A stretch of DNA of 10,300 bases from CAXQRU01 sp964226685 (GCA_964226685.1 CAXQRU010000113.1:1-10300), one strand, 5' to 3'; counted from the stretch's first letter, positions 1 to 7,081 are shown. The notes: generated by a model from the sequence alone, not told the origin. Numbers and translations are program-made.

Positions 1-5
1 GTTCA

Positions 6-1184
6 CTAAGGTTTTGTTCTTGTTTTTCTTGCCTTTGCTTCTTTTTGTAGTTTTTTGAGTTTGTTGAAGGCGAGAGAGATGCTCACCCCCATTCTCTCAA
101 CAGCTTGGGCGAGCATGCCAATCTCGTCTCCGCGATCTGAGGCGGCAATCTGCATATGCAGTTTTCCGCGACTGATGTCATTGGCAATGTCCGTCAATTG
201 TTTTATGGGTTGGGAGATTCGTCTCGCCAAAAACCAGGCTAACAATATACTCAGCACGATGGTGCAAACGAGTACAATTAAGGTGTTGCGCTTGGTAGAG
301 ATTACCGCATTGTAGGCTTCATTGTAATCTTGAACAACGATCAAACGCCAGCCTTGATTAACCGTTTGGGTGTAGGCTACTTTTTTGGTCGTATCTTTGC
401 TTTCGGTGCCTTCTTCTGCATAATCTCCTTCCTCAAAAGTGAGTTGGCCCTTATCAATGCCTTTGGCGACGACAGGGTGAGAGCTTAGGTTTTTAAGCTG
501 CTCCTTGATTAAATCCGATTGTCCATGAGCAATGACTTTATTGGTGTTGTCCAGCAATATCGCATAGCCAGTTTCTCCAATGCGGGTGTTGCTGACGATA
601 TCTGACATGCTGGTCAGGGTCATGCCCATACACAAAGCGCCATAGTTTTCGGCATCTGGTGCTTTTTTAAGGCGAGCACATAAAATGAATACCGGCTTAT
701 TGATGGTTTTGCTTAAGACGACTTGGTAGCCAAAATCACGTTGTTGCACCTGTTTAAAATAGTCTCGATCACCGCGAAAGTGCGCTTTAGTGCCATCTTC
801 TTTGAGAATGGGCTGGTCATCGCTGCGTGCGGTTTTGTAGCCATCACCACCGATGGCATAGACTAAATAAGTCCATTCATAGGTACCAAGAATGGCATCT
901 AGTATGGGTTTTTGTTGTTCCTCAATGCCAGATTGTATCTGTTTGAGTTGAACATGCTCACGCAGAACCCTCAAGTTCAAATCTGTCCAATTATTGATTT
1001 CTGTGGCGAGTAGGGCACTAGTATCTTGTAAGTTTTTCTCAACATTTCGCTCCATCTCTTCCTGGAGTCGCTCTGTATTGAGATATAACATGACAGAAAT
1101 AGGTAGGATGACAATGACAATGATGCCAATTAGAATTTTGGGAAATATTGTCATTCCGCTGCTTTTGGTATTGATCTCAGCCAT
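6..1184 (-). CDS. Cache-HAMP membrane sensor protein without an output domain
   Basis: This 392-residue protein has the input half of a chemoreceptor or sensor kinase. A short cytoplasmic start is followed by TM1 (about residues 14-34), a periplasmic region of about 260 residues that reads as a double Cache domain (it includes GDRDYFKQV, typical of the ligand-binding membrane-distal module, and GETGYAILLD in the second module), TM2 (about 300-320) and a HAMP domain (about 318-375, with SQPI and DEIGMLAQAVERM). It stops about 15 residues later in a Lys/Arg-rich tail. No methyl-accepting, kinase or GGDEF domain follows, so it probably signals by direct contact with a partner protein. The start is the ATG at 1184, with AAGG about 9 bases upstream. 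The stop lies 5 bases from the window edge, so a partner gene or a frameshifted remainder could sit just outside. Domain calls are firm; function and ligand are unknown. Confidence 0.85.
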   Translation of the reverse strand: MAEINTKSSGMTIFPKILIGIIVIVILPISVMLYLNTERLQEEMERNVEKNLQDTSALLATEINNWTDLNLRVLREHVQLKQIQSGIEEQQKPILDAILGTYEWTYLVYAIGGDGYKTARSDDQPILKEDGTKAHFRGDRDYFKQVQQRDFGYQVVLSKTINKPVFILCARLKKAPDAENYGALCMGMTLTSMSDIVSNTRIGETGYAILLDNTNKVIAHGQSDLIKEQLKNLSSHPVVAKGIDKGQLTFEEGDYAEEGTESKDTTKKVAYTQTVNQGWRLIVVQDYNEAYNAVISTKRNTLIVLVCTIVLSILLAWFLARRISQPIKQLTDIANDISRGKLHMQIAASDRGDEIGMLAQAVERMGVSISLAFNKLKKLQKEAKARKTRTKP

Positions 1185-1385
1185 ATGTGACGACCTTAAT
1201 TATTGTTTTTTCTTGATTCAATATATTCAACCCGCCCACTACTGATACGATAAATGACGTAACTTCCAGTATAGAATAAAATTCAAACTTTTGGTGGCCC
1301 ATGGGTGGTTTAGATGGGCGCTATAATTCACATTTGAAAAGCTTACCTCAAAATGCGGTTTAATTTAAGACTAGGGCTGCATAAA

Positions 1386-1406
1386 AACGAATCTTTTTGA
1401 GTCGTT
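1386..1406 (-). terminator. weak candidate intrinsic terminator of the moa-tup operon
   Basis: Read on the minus strand, AACGACTC and GATTCGTT form an 8-bp stem with one mismatch around an AAAAA loop. The stem runs into a stretch of five T. It begins about 33 bases after the stop of the last operon gene. The stem is short and AT-rich, so termination would be weak. The position supports the call; the predicted strength does not. Confidence 0.3.
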
Positions 1407-1438
1407 GACTGGTTGGTTTGCCCTAAAGTGGTGCAAAA

Positions 1439-1729
1439 TTACGGTTTTCTCTCCGCTAGAAGTCGAAGTTGTTCTTCGGTTGCAGGGAGTTGGTAGCGGT
1501 TTTTCCATTCCTCATAAGGCATTCCATAAATGGCTTCTCTCGCTTGGTCTTCTGAGAGCGCAATTCCTTGCTCATCGGCTGCACTTTTGTACCATTTGCT
1601 AAGGCAGTTTCGGCAAAAATCCGCTTGAATCATCAAATCGATATTTTGCACGTCGTGCCTTTCTCTTAGGTGGCTCACTAGGCGTCGAAAAGCGGCGGCT
1701 TCAATTTGAGTTTGTTCGTCAGTGGTCAT
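1439..1729 (-). CDS. DUF1244 family protein, last gene of the molybdenum cofactor operon
   Basis: This 96-residue soluble protein matches what I know of the DUF1244 family over its full length: an N-terminal helix (IEAAAFRRLVSHLRER), the central FCRNCLSKWY motif with Cys39 and Cys42, and the C-terminal YGMPYEEWK block (68-76). It has no signal peptide or membrane segment. The family has no established function that I know of. The CxxC pair with nearby aromatic and basic residues could bind a metal or be redox-active, but this is inference. Its ATG overlaps the moeA stop by one base (TAATG), so it is almost certainly co-transcribed and translationally coupled with moeA. This placement hints at a role near molybdenum-enzyme metabolism but may be only local gene order. 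Confidence 0.85.
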   Translation of the reverse strand: MTTDEQTQIEAAAFRRLVSHLRERHDVQNIDLMIQADFCRNCLSKWYKSAADEQGIALSEDQAREAIYGMPYEEWKNRYQLPATEEQLRLLAERKP

Positions 1730-2907
1730 TATTGCTCCAATTCAATTACGTTAATCTCATCACCGTGGGAAACCTTGGTGTGCGGGGGGATTTCAGCTAA
1801 GGCGTTGGCCCAGTTCAGTGATGATAAAACACCTGAACCTTGGTGTTGAAATTTGTGTGCCTGTCCTTGGTCATCAATTTGAACTCGAAGGTATTGTTGT
1901 CGTTCATTGCTGGTTTCGTTAAACAGCGCTTTGGCAGGTCTTCGTTGTTGGGCCAGAGACTCACCCCTCATGCTGTGAATAAAGGGCTTTACGAATAGGT
2001 AAGCCGTTACAAAAGCCGATACCGGGTTACCGGGTAAACCAAAGTAGGGTGTTGTTTGAATGCGCCCAAAGGCCAGCGGTTTGCCTGGCTTCATTGCAAC
2101 TTTCCATTGCTGTAGTTCGCCCACTTCACAAACGGCTTGTTTGAGTAAATCGGCGGCGCCCACGGAAACGCCGCCAGTACTGATGATCATATCGTATTCG
2201 CTGGCCGCTTTGAGTGCGTTCACCAGAGAATTGAGATCGTCGTTAATATTGTCAAAAAATAGGGGTATGCATTGCCATTGTTTGAGTAACTCGCCGATCA
2301 AGAAGCGGTTGGAGTTATAAATTTGTCCCGGGCTAAGGGGGTTTCCAGGCAGTACCAGTTCGTCGCCGCTGGTTAGTATGGCAATGGTTAAGGGCTTGTG
2401 TACGCGGACTTGTTCAATACCCGCTGATGCCAATAAAGCAATGGCGGCGGGTGTGAGTGGTTGGCCTTTGGGGAGCAGCACTGAGCCTTGGTTCAGTTCC
2501 TCGCCTTGCTTGCGGATATGTTGTCCTTTTGTTGGGCTTTCCTTGATGATCACAAACCCATCTAGAACCTCAGTATCTTCTTGGATGACGACCGTATTGG
2601 CACCTTTTGGAATCATCGCTCCGGTAAATAATCTTGCGGCGGTACCTGCCTTGTGAGGCGGTGCAGAGTAACCGGCGGCGATGGTCTGACTGATGGCTAA
2701 TTGAAAGGGCGGCTCACCTTGGAGATCTTCATAGCGCAAGGCAAAACCGTCCATGGCGCTGTTTGCAAAAGGCGGTAGATCGATTGGGCTTGTCATATCT
2801 TCGGCGAGCGTTTTTCCAAGAGCACTCTCAATATTGATGGTTTGCAATTCGGCGAGCGGTTTGGCTTGTTGAAGAATCGAGGCTAAGGCCTCACTAACGC
2901 TTTGCAT
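1729..2907 (-). CDS. moeA: molybdopterin molybdenumtransferase MoeA
   Basis: MoeA inserts molybdate (or tungstate) into adenylated molybdopterin, the final step in making basic Moco, in the cytoplasm. The 392 residues carry the family blocks in order: PFANSAMDGFA (46-56), TGAMIPKGANTVVIQEDT (95-112), ILTSGDEL (177-184), YNSN (197-200), the MoCF-fold motif ISTGGVSVGAADLLK (242-256), MKPGKPLAFG (272-281), GLPGNPVSA (290-298) and QGSGVLSSL near the C-terminus. Length is normal for bacterial MoeA. I chose the ATG at 2907 over an in-frame TTG at 2922: GGAA lies 6 bases upstream and the product then begins at the usual family position. The gene overlaps the end of moaB by 14 bases. No missing domain or key motif is visible. 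Confidence 0.96.
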   Translation of the reverse strand: MQSVSEALASILQQAKPLAELQTINIESALGKTLAEDMTSPIDLPPFANSAMDGFALRYEDLQGEPPFQLAISQTIAAGYSAPPHKAGTAARLFTGAMIPKGANTVVIQEDTEVLDGFVIIKESPTKGQHIRKQGEELNQGSVLLPKGQPLTPAAIALLASAGIEQVRVHKPLTIAILTSGDELVLPGNPLSPGQIYNSNRFLIGELLKQWQCIPLFFDNINDDLNSLVNALKAASEYDMIISTGGVSVGAADLLKQAVCEVGELQQWKVAMKPGKPLAFGRIQTTPYFGLPGNPVSAFVTAYLFVKPFIHSMRGESLAQQRRPAKALFNETSNERQQYLRVQIDDQGQAHKFQHQGSGVLSSLNWANALAEIPPHTKVSHGDEINVIELEQ

Positions 2908-3388
2908 TGAGCATTCCAACAAAGTTGCAGGGCTTATGGGTGGCTTCGAGTTGCTCCGCTAGAATGGTTTCCCAGGCGGTTTTACAAGCGTTGGTCGAGC
3001 CAGGCAAGCAAAAGATAATACTTTGGTTGGCGATGCCGGCAAGTGCTCTTGATTGAATGGTTGAGCTGCCAATGTCTTCATAGGAAATCGCCCGAAACAG
3101 CTCACCAAAGCCATCGATACTTTTATCAAATAACGGCGCAAGCGCTTCTGGGGTGCTATCGCGCTGAGAGAAACCAGTGCCGCCCGTTGTGATGATCACT
3201 TGAATGGTGGGGTTGGCAATCCATTGGCTGACAGTCGCTCGCAATTGGTAAATATCATCTTTGCAAATTTCTCTAGCGGCAAGCTGATGGCCCGCTTGTT
3301 CAATGGCAGAGGCTAGCCAGGCTCCCGAGGTATCGGTGTCAAGGTTGCGAGTATCGGAAACGGTGAGGAGGGCGATCTTAAGGCTCAT
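2894..3388 (-). CDS. moaB: molybdopterin adenylyltransferase-like protein MoaB
   Basis: This 164-residue MoCF-fold protein contains TVSDTR (9-14), the MPT/nucleotide-binding block TTGGTGFSQRDSTPEAL (67-83), GFGELFRAISYEDIGSSTIQSRALAG (93-118) and LPGSTNACKTAW (128-139). The GELFR and SRALAG pattern and the length place it with MoaB rather than the longer MogA. In organisms without MogA, MoaB-type proteins activate molybdopterin by adenylation before MoeA adds the metal, and its position directly ahead of moeA fits that role. The ATG at 3388 overlaps the tupA stop by 11 bases. I see no clear Shine-Dalgarno sequence, so translation probably depends on coupling to tupA. Whether it adenylates MPT here depends on whether the genome also has mogA. 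Confidence 0.93.
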   Translation of the reverse strand: MSLKIALLTVSDTRNLDTDTSGAWLASAIEQAGHQLAAREICKDDIYQLRATVSQWIANPTIQVIITTGGTGFSQRDSTPEALAPLFDKSIDGFGELFRAISYEDIGSSTIQSRALAGIANQSIIFCLPGSTNACKTAWETILAEQLEATHKPCNFVGMLNAKR

Positions 3389-4154
3389 AAGGCATAAATA
3401 CTTTTAGGTTGTTAACGTAAAACTGCTCGATGGTATTTCGAGTGTTGTTGGCGAGTTCATCAAATAGTGCTTGGCCTTTGTCGTCGATCAGCAGCAAGCT
3501 ATACACATTGTCTGGCGCTTCTTCATCATCCAGCAGGATTTCAAAGCCTTCGGTTTCATCAGCGAGTGCCTGCCAGGTTGCTTGGTCAATCAAAATATAG
3601 CTTTCTCTTGCCAAAGCGACTCGTAATGAGTCGGCCATGCCGGTGCCGGTATTCACTTTCTGGGGGTAGTCTGTGATGTTGGATTTTTGCCAGATATTGT
3701 GCTCAAACTGGTGCGTGCCGCTACCATCGGCGCGCGAGACAAAGCTTGCTTGGCGTTGGGCGATCTTTTTAAACGCTTCATCAAACGTCAGTGATGTGGC
3801 TACGTGGGCCGGATCTTCTTTTGGGCCAACGAGCAAAAAGCGATTTTTCATTAAGGGCTGTTTTTGTTTGGCAACGCCCTCATCCAGCAGTGATTGTTCG
3901 CCCTTGGGGTGGTGGCTGATAATCACATCCACCTCGCCATCTCGGCTGAGCCTGTGAAGTTGCCCGCTTGGGCTTACAAGAATCCTTAAATCAGGGTGTT
4001 TTTGCAGTAGGGCTGGCGAAAGAGTTTTGAGTAAGCCCGAATCTTGGATGGTGGTACTCACCCCGAGTGTTAAGGGCCGCTGCTGGGACTCATTGCTTTC
4101 AGAACAGCCTAGCACGAGCGCGCAAATCAAAATTAACCAAAAGCCAAAGCGCAT
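3378..4154 (-). CDS. tupA: TupA-type tungstate/molybdate-binding lipoprotein of an ABC importer
   Basis: This is the periplasmic substrate-binding protein, 258 residues. It shows the TupA signature blocks: STTIQDSGLL (33-42), VDVIISHHPKGE (75-86), KNRFLLVGPKEDPA (103-116), FVSRADGSGTH (138-148) and NTGTGMADSLRVALARESYILID (168-190). These differ from the ModA pattern. I set the start at the ATG at 4154, not the longer in-frame start at 4196: AAGAGG lies upstream and the product then opens with a lipoprotein signal ending LVLG|Cys17. The extended start would put 14 hydrophilic residues before the signal. It begins one base after the tupC stop. Ser follows the lipidated Cys, which under the E. 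coli sorting rule would favour the outer membrane, odd for an importer subunit. Tungstate versus molybdate preference cannot be read from sequence. Confidence 0.9.
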   Translation of the reverse strand: MRFGFWLILICALVLGCSESNESQQRPLTLGVSTTIQDSGLLKTLSPALLQKHPDLRILVSPSGQLHRLSRDGEVDVIISHHPKGEQSLLDEGVAKQKQPLMKNRFLLVGPKEDPAHVATSLTFDEAFKKIAQRQASFVSRADGSGTHQFEHNIWQKSNITDYPQKVNTGTGMADSLRVALARESYILIDQATWQALADETEGFEILLDDEEAPDNVYSLLLIDDKGQALFDELANNTRNTIEQFYVNNLKVFMPYEP

Positions 4155-4155
4155 A

Positions 4156-4782
4156 TTATGCCTCTTGATGATGGGGGGAGGATAGGAGTCTACCACTATC
4201 TAATGTGAACACATAGTCAGCTAGGCCATCATAGATTGGTTGCTCATGACCCGTCATGATCAAGGTGGCGCCATGGTGTTTGAGATCGATCATGAGTTGG
4301 TGAAGTCGTTTTCTCACAGTAGGGTCTAAGTTGGCGTAGGGTTCATCGATCAAATAGATGCTGGCGCCGATGGCTTTAGCTCTGGCAAAGGCCACCAGTT
4401 GTTGCTCACCGGTTGAAAGCTCAGTGGCTGGCCGGTCGGCCCAGGATTCAATGCCAGCCCAAGCGAGAGCGTCCTCTGCGTGTTTACGCTTATTTCGCGG
4501 CAATAGCGCCAGCAAATTATTGAGCACGCTGCGCTTTAATAAAACGGCTTGAGTGGGTAGCCAGGTGATCTGCGGCGGTTTTGGTGGACATCGCCAGTGT
4601 AGCTCGCCAGAGGCCACTCGAAGCCCGGCGATCACACTAAGCAAGAGGCTCTTGCCAGAACCGTTTGGCCCAATGATGGCGTAAGCACCTGGTTTGGTGA
4701 TTTGCAAATTGATGGCGTCAAGACACAGGCGGCCATTTAATGTGAGAGAAATTTCATTGAGAACCAGCGGCCAGTAACTCAT
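4156..4782 (-). CDS. tupC: ATP-binding subunit of the TupABC tungstate/molybdate importer
   Basis: This 208-residue ABC ATPase powers the importer on the cytoplasmic face of the membrane. Visible motifs are Walker A GPNGSGKS (38-45), the Q-loop Gln78 in LPTQAVLLKRSV, the signature LSTGEQQ (122-128, a variant of LSGGQ), Walker B IYLIDEP (142-148), the D-loop NLD (151-153) and the switch His179 in MTGHE. Helical and RecA-like parts are complete, but there is no C-terminal regulatory (MOP/TOBE) domain of the kind found in ModC, so no sign of oxyanion feedback inhibition. The start overlaps the permease stop as ATGA. The family assignment to TupC rather than another small importer ATPase rests mainly on the tupB and tupA neighbours. 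Confidence 0.9.
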   Translation of the reverse strand: MSYWPLVLNEISLTLNGRLCLDAINLQITKPGAYAIIGPNGSGKSLLLSVIAGLRVASGELHWRCPPKPPQITWLPTQAVLLKRSVLNNLLALLPRNKRKHAEDALAWAGIESWADRPATELSTGEQQLVAFARAKAIGASIYLIDEPYANLDPTVRKRLHQLMIDLKHHGATLIMTGHEQPIYDGLADYVFTLDSGRLLSSPHHQEA

Positions 4783-5447
4783 GATTTTTTCAGCCAGTGT
4801 GAAAGCAGAGTAACGCCAAGTGCAATGAGCATCAACACCACGCCCAGAGCGATGGCCAATTCAAGATTACCTTGTTGAGTTTCCATGGCAATCGCGGTGG
4901 TCATCACTCGCGTTTGATGCTCTATATTGCCACCGACTATCATCACCGCTCCAATTTCGGCGATGGCCCGACCAAAAGCAGCTAGGCTGACTGTGGTTAA
5001 GGCGATACGCGAATCCTGCAGCAGCAGTGTCATTTGTCGAGTTTTACTGGCTCCAAGCATTTGCAATTGTGGCCCCAAATATTGCCAGCGTTGATGCAAA
5101 ATTGGATACGATAAAGCAATGATTAATGGGGTGATTAATATCACTTGGGCCATAATCATAGCGGTGGGGGTATACAATAATCCCCATACACCTAAAGGGC
5201 CATTGCGAGCTAATAACAGGTATACCAGAAGTCCAACAACCACGGCCGGTTGTGCCATTAAGGTATCGCAAATAACGCTGAGTAATCGCCTCCCTTTAAA
5301 TGATTGAGTGGCCATGACATAGGCGATGGGAAGACCGATGACTAAGGCAATTAAACACGCCGATAAGCTGACTCTTAGTGAAAGGCTGATAATTTCAAAT
5401 AGTGATGAATCCACTAAGGCTTCTAATAAATGGCTGAGTGAATCCAT
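4779..5447 (-). CDS. tupB: permease subunit of the TupABC tungstate/molybdate importer
   Basis: This 222-residue inner-membrane protein has about five or six hydrophobic segments, for example 18-45, 63-81, 90-112 and 195-216. It resembles TupB strongly: AQPAVVVGLLVYLLLARNGPLG (65-86), LLYTPTAMIMAQ (90-101) and GRAIAEIGAVMIVGGNIEHQTRVMTTAIAMETQQG (159-193) are family-typical. The cytoplasmic coupling loop is LGASKTRQMTLLLQDSRIAL (131-150), which should dock on TupC. TupB normally works as a homodimer with two ATPases, which fits a single permease gene here. The ATG overlaps the moaA stop by one base (TAATG), and the 3' end overlaps tupC by four, so the transporter is embedded in the cofactor operon. 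Confidence 0.92.
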   Translation of the reverse strand: MDSLSHLLEALVDSSLFEIISLSLRVSLSACLIALVIGLPIAYVMATQSFKGRRLLSVICDTLMAQPAVVVGLLVYLLLARNGPLGVWGLLYTPTAMIMAQVILITPLIIALSYPILHQRWQYLGPQLQMLGASKTRQMTLLLQDSRIALTTVSLAAFGRAIAEIGAVMIVGGNIEHQTRVMTTAIAMETQQGNLELAIALGVVLMLIALGVTLLSHWLKKS

Positions 5448-6430
5448 TAGCCGCCCGTGCTATTCATAAATCGAAGAATTTGTACGGGTTCGCTGTGATT
5501 AAATTCGTGTTGTTTAGGTTTTAGAGCAATCGCCTGCTCGATAGCCTCGGTTAATTTCTCGCTATTGCCTGGGTTAGCTCGTAAAATTTTTCTAAGATCT
5601 ACGCTATTTTCTTGGCCCAAACATAATAATAATTTACCCTGCGGAGTGACCCGTACTCGATTACAGCTAGAGCAAAAATTATTGCTCATAGGTGAGATAA
5701 ACCCCACAGTGGATTGATGATTTGCGAGGCGAAAAACCCGCGCTGGGCCGGCGGTGGCGGGTGTGCTTATTGGGTGCAGCTCAAAGTCCTGATTAATAAT
5801 CTGAGCGAGTTGTTCTGAGTGGATAAGTTCATCGCCGCGTTCATGATGACTAATGTCGCCAAGCGGCATTTCCTCAATGAAACTAATATCCAATTGTTGT
5901 TCAATCACAAAATCCAATAAGCGCTTAATGCTCGATAGGTTGATGGATTTTAATAGTACGGTATTAATTTTTACTCGAATACCACAAGCTTGAGCGTGGG
6001 CGATGCCATCAAGCACAGCGTTAAGATCGCCAAAGCGAGTCATGGTTGTAAACTCTTGAGAATCAATAGAGTCTAAACTGACATTAATTTTAGAAACGCC
6101 GGCATTGGCCAGTGCGCGTGCATACTTTGATAAGTGAGTGCCGTTCGTGGTCAAAGTTAATTCTCTAAGTTTTGGGTGTTGACCCAGGCGCTCAAATAGC
6201 TCAATGATATTGTTGCGAATTAGGGGTTCACCGCCGGTAATCCGAATTTTCTCTACCCCTAGTTGGATAAACGCTTCTGCGATGCTGGTTAACTCCTCCA
6301 AGGTGAGTACCTGGGCCTTTGGCAAAAACTTCATGGACTCGCTCATACAATAGACACACCGCAAATCGCAACGGTCAGTTACCGACAGTCGGAGGTAGTT
6401 GATTTTGCGTTTAAAGCCATCTATTAGCAT
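5447..6430 (-). CDS. moaA: GTP 3',8-cyclase MoaA (radical SAM), first step of Moco synthesis
   Basis: MoaA converts GTP to 3',8-cyclo-7,8-dihydro-GTP, which MoaC turns into cyclic pyranopterin monophosphate. The 327 residues contain the radical-SAM cluster motif CDLRCVYC (Cys21, Cys25, Cys28), the SAM-binding TGGEP (65-69), the second 4Fe-4S site SSCNRVRV with Cys253, Cys256 and Cys270, and the C-terminal Gly-Gly needed for activity. The protein is complete and of normal length. The ATG at 6430 gives the family-standard opening MLIDGFKRKINYLRLSVTDR. An in-frame GTG at 6472 would add 14 unlikely residues and would overlap a repeat near the promoter. No strong Shine-Dalgarno sequence is visible. 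It is the first gene of the seven-gene operon; moaC is not in this window. Confidence 0.96.
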   Translation of the reverse strand: MLIDGFKRKINYLRLSVTDRCDLRCVYCMSESMKFLPKAQVLTLEELTSIAEAFIQLGVEKIRITGGEPLIRNNIIELFERLGQHPKLRELTLTTNGTHLSKYARALANAGVSKINVSLDSIDSQEFTTMTRFGDLNAVLDGIAHAQACGIRVKINTVLLKSINLSSIKRLLDFVIEQQLDISFIEEMPLGDISHHERGDELIHSEQLAQIINQDFELHPISTPATAGPARVFRLANHQSTVGFISPMSNNFCSSCNRVRVTPQGKLLLCLGQENSVDLRKILRANPGNSEKLTEAIEQAIALKPKQHEFNHSEPVQILRFMNSTGG

Positions 6431-6471
6431 CGATAATCGTATCTCGAGGAGGCCAGTGCGAGAGTGTAACA

Positions 6472-6482
6472 CGGCCTAAAAC
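6472..6482 (-). repeat. direct repeat copy 1 (GTTTTAGGCCG), at the predicted moaA transcription start
   Basis: GTTTTAGGCCG on the minus strand is identical to 6525-6535. It covers the predicted start of transcription just downstream of the -10 element. Beyond the 11-base core, three further bases agree after two mismatches. A position at +1 would suit a repressor. No known binding-site family was recognised. Confidence 0.6.
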
Positions 6483-6488
6483 ATATTG

Positions 6489-6516
6489 ATTATCTATTGG
6501 AGTGTGTAGGGTGCAA
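6489..6516 (-). promoter_or_regulatory. candidate sigma-70 promoter of the moaA-led operon
   Basis: On the minus strand a -35-like TTGCAC (6511-6516) and a -10 GATAAT (6489-6494, five of six consensus bases) are separated by 16 bases. Transcription would start near 6482, giving a leader of about 50 bases before the moaA ATG. The -35 matches only partly, so help from an activator is possible. It is flanked on both sides by copies of an 11-base direct repeat. Confidence 0.45.
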
Positions 6517-6524
6517 AATGTTCC

Positions 6525-6535
6525 CGGCCTAAAAC
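6525..6535 (-). repeat. direct repeat copy 2 (GTTTTAGGCCG), upstream of the moaA -35 element
   Basis: Identical in 11 bases to 6472-6482 and in the same orientation, 53 bp away start to start, which is close to five turns of B-DNA. It lies just upstream of the candidate -35 box. The two copies therefore bracket the promoter on the same face of the helix, as expected for operators that could act together. Confidence 0.6.
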
Positions 6536-6595
6536 TCATTTTATGATGACATTTTACGGTGCTTCAGCTCTATACCCAAGCGCGAAATATTAAAA

Positions 6596-7081
6596 TTACC
6601 AAATGCTGTGAAAAAGCAACTGATGTTCAGGCACAAACAGAATAAAAGTATGGTTGCTATCTTCAAGTCTCGAGTAATAAGAGCCCTCTGAACGCAATGC
6701 CTCCCAATAGATAGAGTGATATGGATCAACCTTATCGGGGGCGTCTAGAAAACAGGTCACTCCCTGCTCAATGGCATTGTACATAGCTATATCAATCCCC
6801 TCATATTCATCGGTTAAAAATTCTGAAGGAATAGGTGTTTTCTGCCAAGCTTTATAGTGTTGTCCTTGTGCCTTGCTAAACCTAAAATCGTCCGAATTAC
6901 GCGTAAAATGGTCATGAGAACCTTGAGTTATTTTAATCGTTGATGCGTAACACGAAGGGAATTTTTCTGCCACATAAATGACCTCTTCCGTCTCAAAGGC
7001 ATCAGGAACATTCTCAATGCTTGATGACATCATTGAGTCACAAGCCGACAATAGAGGAAGTAGCAATAGCAACTGCTTCAT
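6596..7081 (-). CDS. uncharacterised lipoprotein, second gene of an orphan pair
   Basis: I do not recognise this 161-residue protein. It opens with a short lipoprotein signal, MKQLLLLLPLLSAC, giving lipidated Cys14. Asp at the next position is the E. coli inner-membrane retention signal, so the mature protein probably sits on the periplasmic face of the inner membrane. The mature part has two cysteines (44 and 110) that could form a disulfide, is rich in Tyr, His, Asp and Glu, and ends in a hydrophobic strand-like stretch FILFVPEHQLLFHSIW. No catalytic motif is evident. The ATG overlaps the stop of the 234-residue gene by four bases, so the two are made together. Base composition is AT-richer than the operon next door. 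An immunity-type partner is possible but unproven. Confidence 0.8.
   Translation of the reverse strand: MKQLLLLLPLLSACDSMMSSSIENVPDAFETEEVIYVAEKFPSCYASTIKITQGSHDHFTRNSDDFRFSKAQGQHYKAWQKTPIPSEFLTDEYEGIDIAMYNAIEQGVTCFLDAPDKVDPYHSIYWEALRSEGSYYSRLEDSNHTFILFVPEHQLLFHSIW

Noticed and set aside
1268..1290. Flagellar sigma-28 promoter for the Cache-HAMP gene
   Set aside because: On the minus strand AAAAGTTT resembles the -35 half and an 11-base gap follows, but the -10 region TATACTGG does not match GCCGATAA. No convincing promoter of any class was found for this gene.
1297..1319. Inverted repeat GCCCAT-N11-ATGGGC in the gap before the sensor gene
   Set aside because: Six-base arms with an 11-base spacer are likely by chance, and no T-run or promoter is positioned to give it a role.
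2060..3141. Plus-strand and alternate-frame open frames within moeA and moaB
   Set aside because: They are antisense or shifted shadows of well-conserved genes with complete family motifs.
6431..6595. Molybdenum cofactor (Moco) riboswitch upstream of moaA
   Set aside because: The predicted leader is only about 50 bases, much shorter than the Moco RNA motif, and I could not build its long multi-stem fold in the 165-base gap.
6472..6595. ModE operator controlling the operon
   Set aside because: No TATATA-type half-sites in the expected palindromic arrangement are present; the repeated element is GTTTTAGGCCG instead.
6473..6729. Additional small gene overlapping the lipoprotein 3' end and the moaA upstream region
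   Set aside because: The reading frame lies mostly inside the lipoprotein gene in another frame, lacks a ribosome-binding site and has no protein-like composition.
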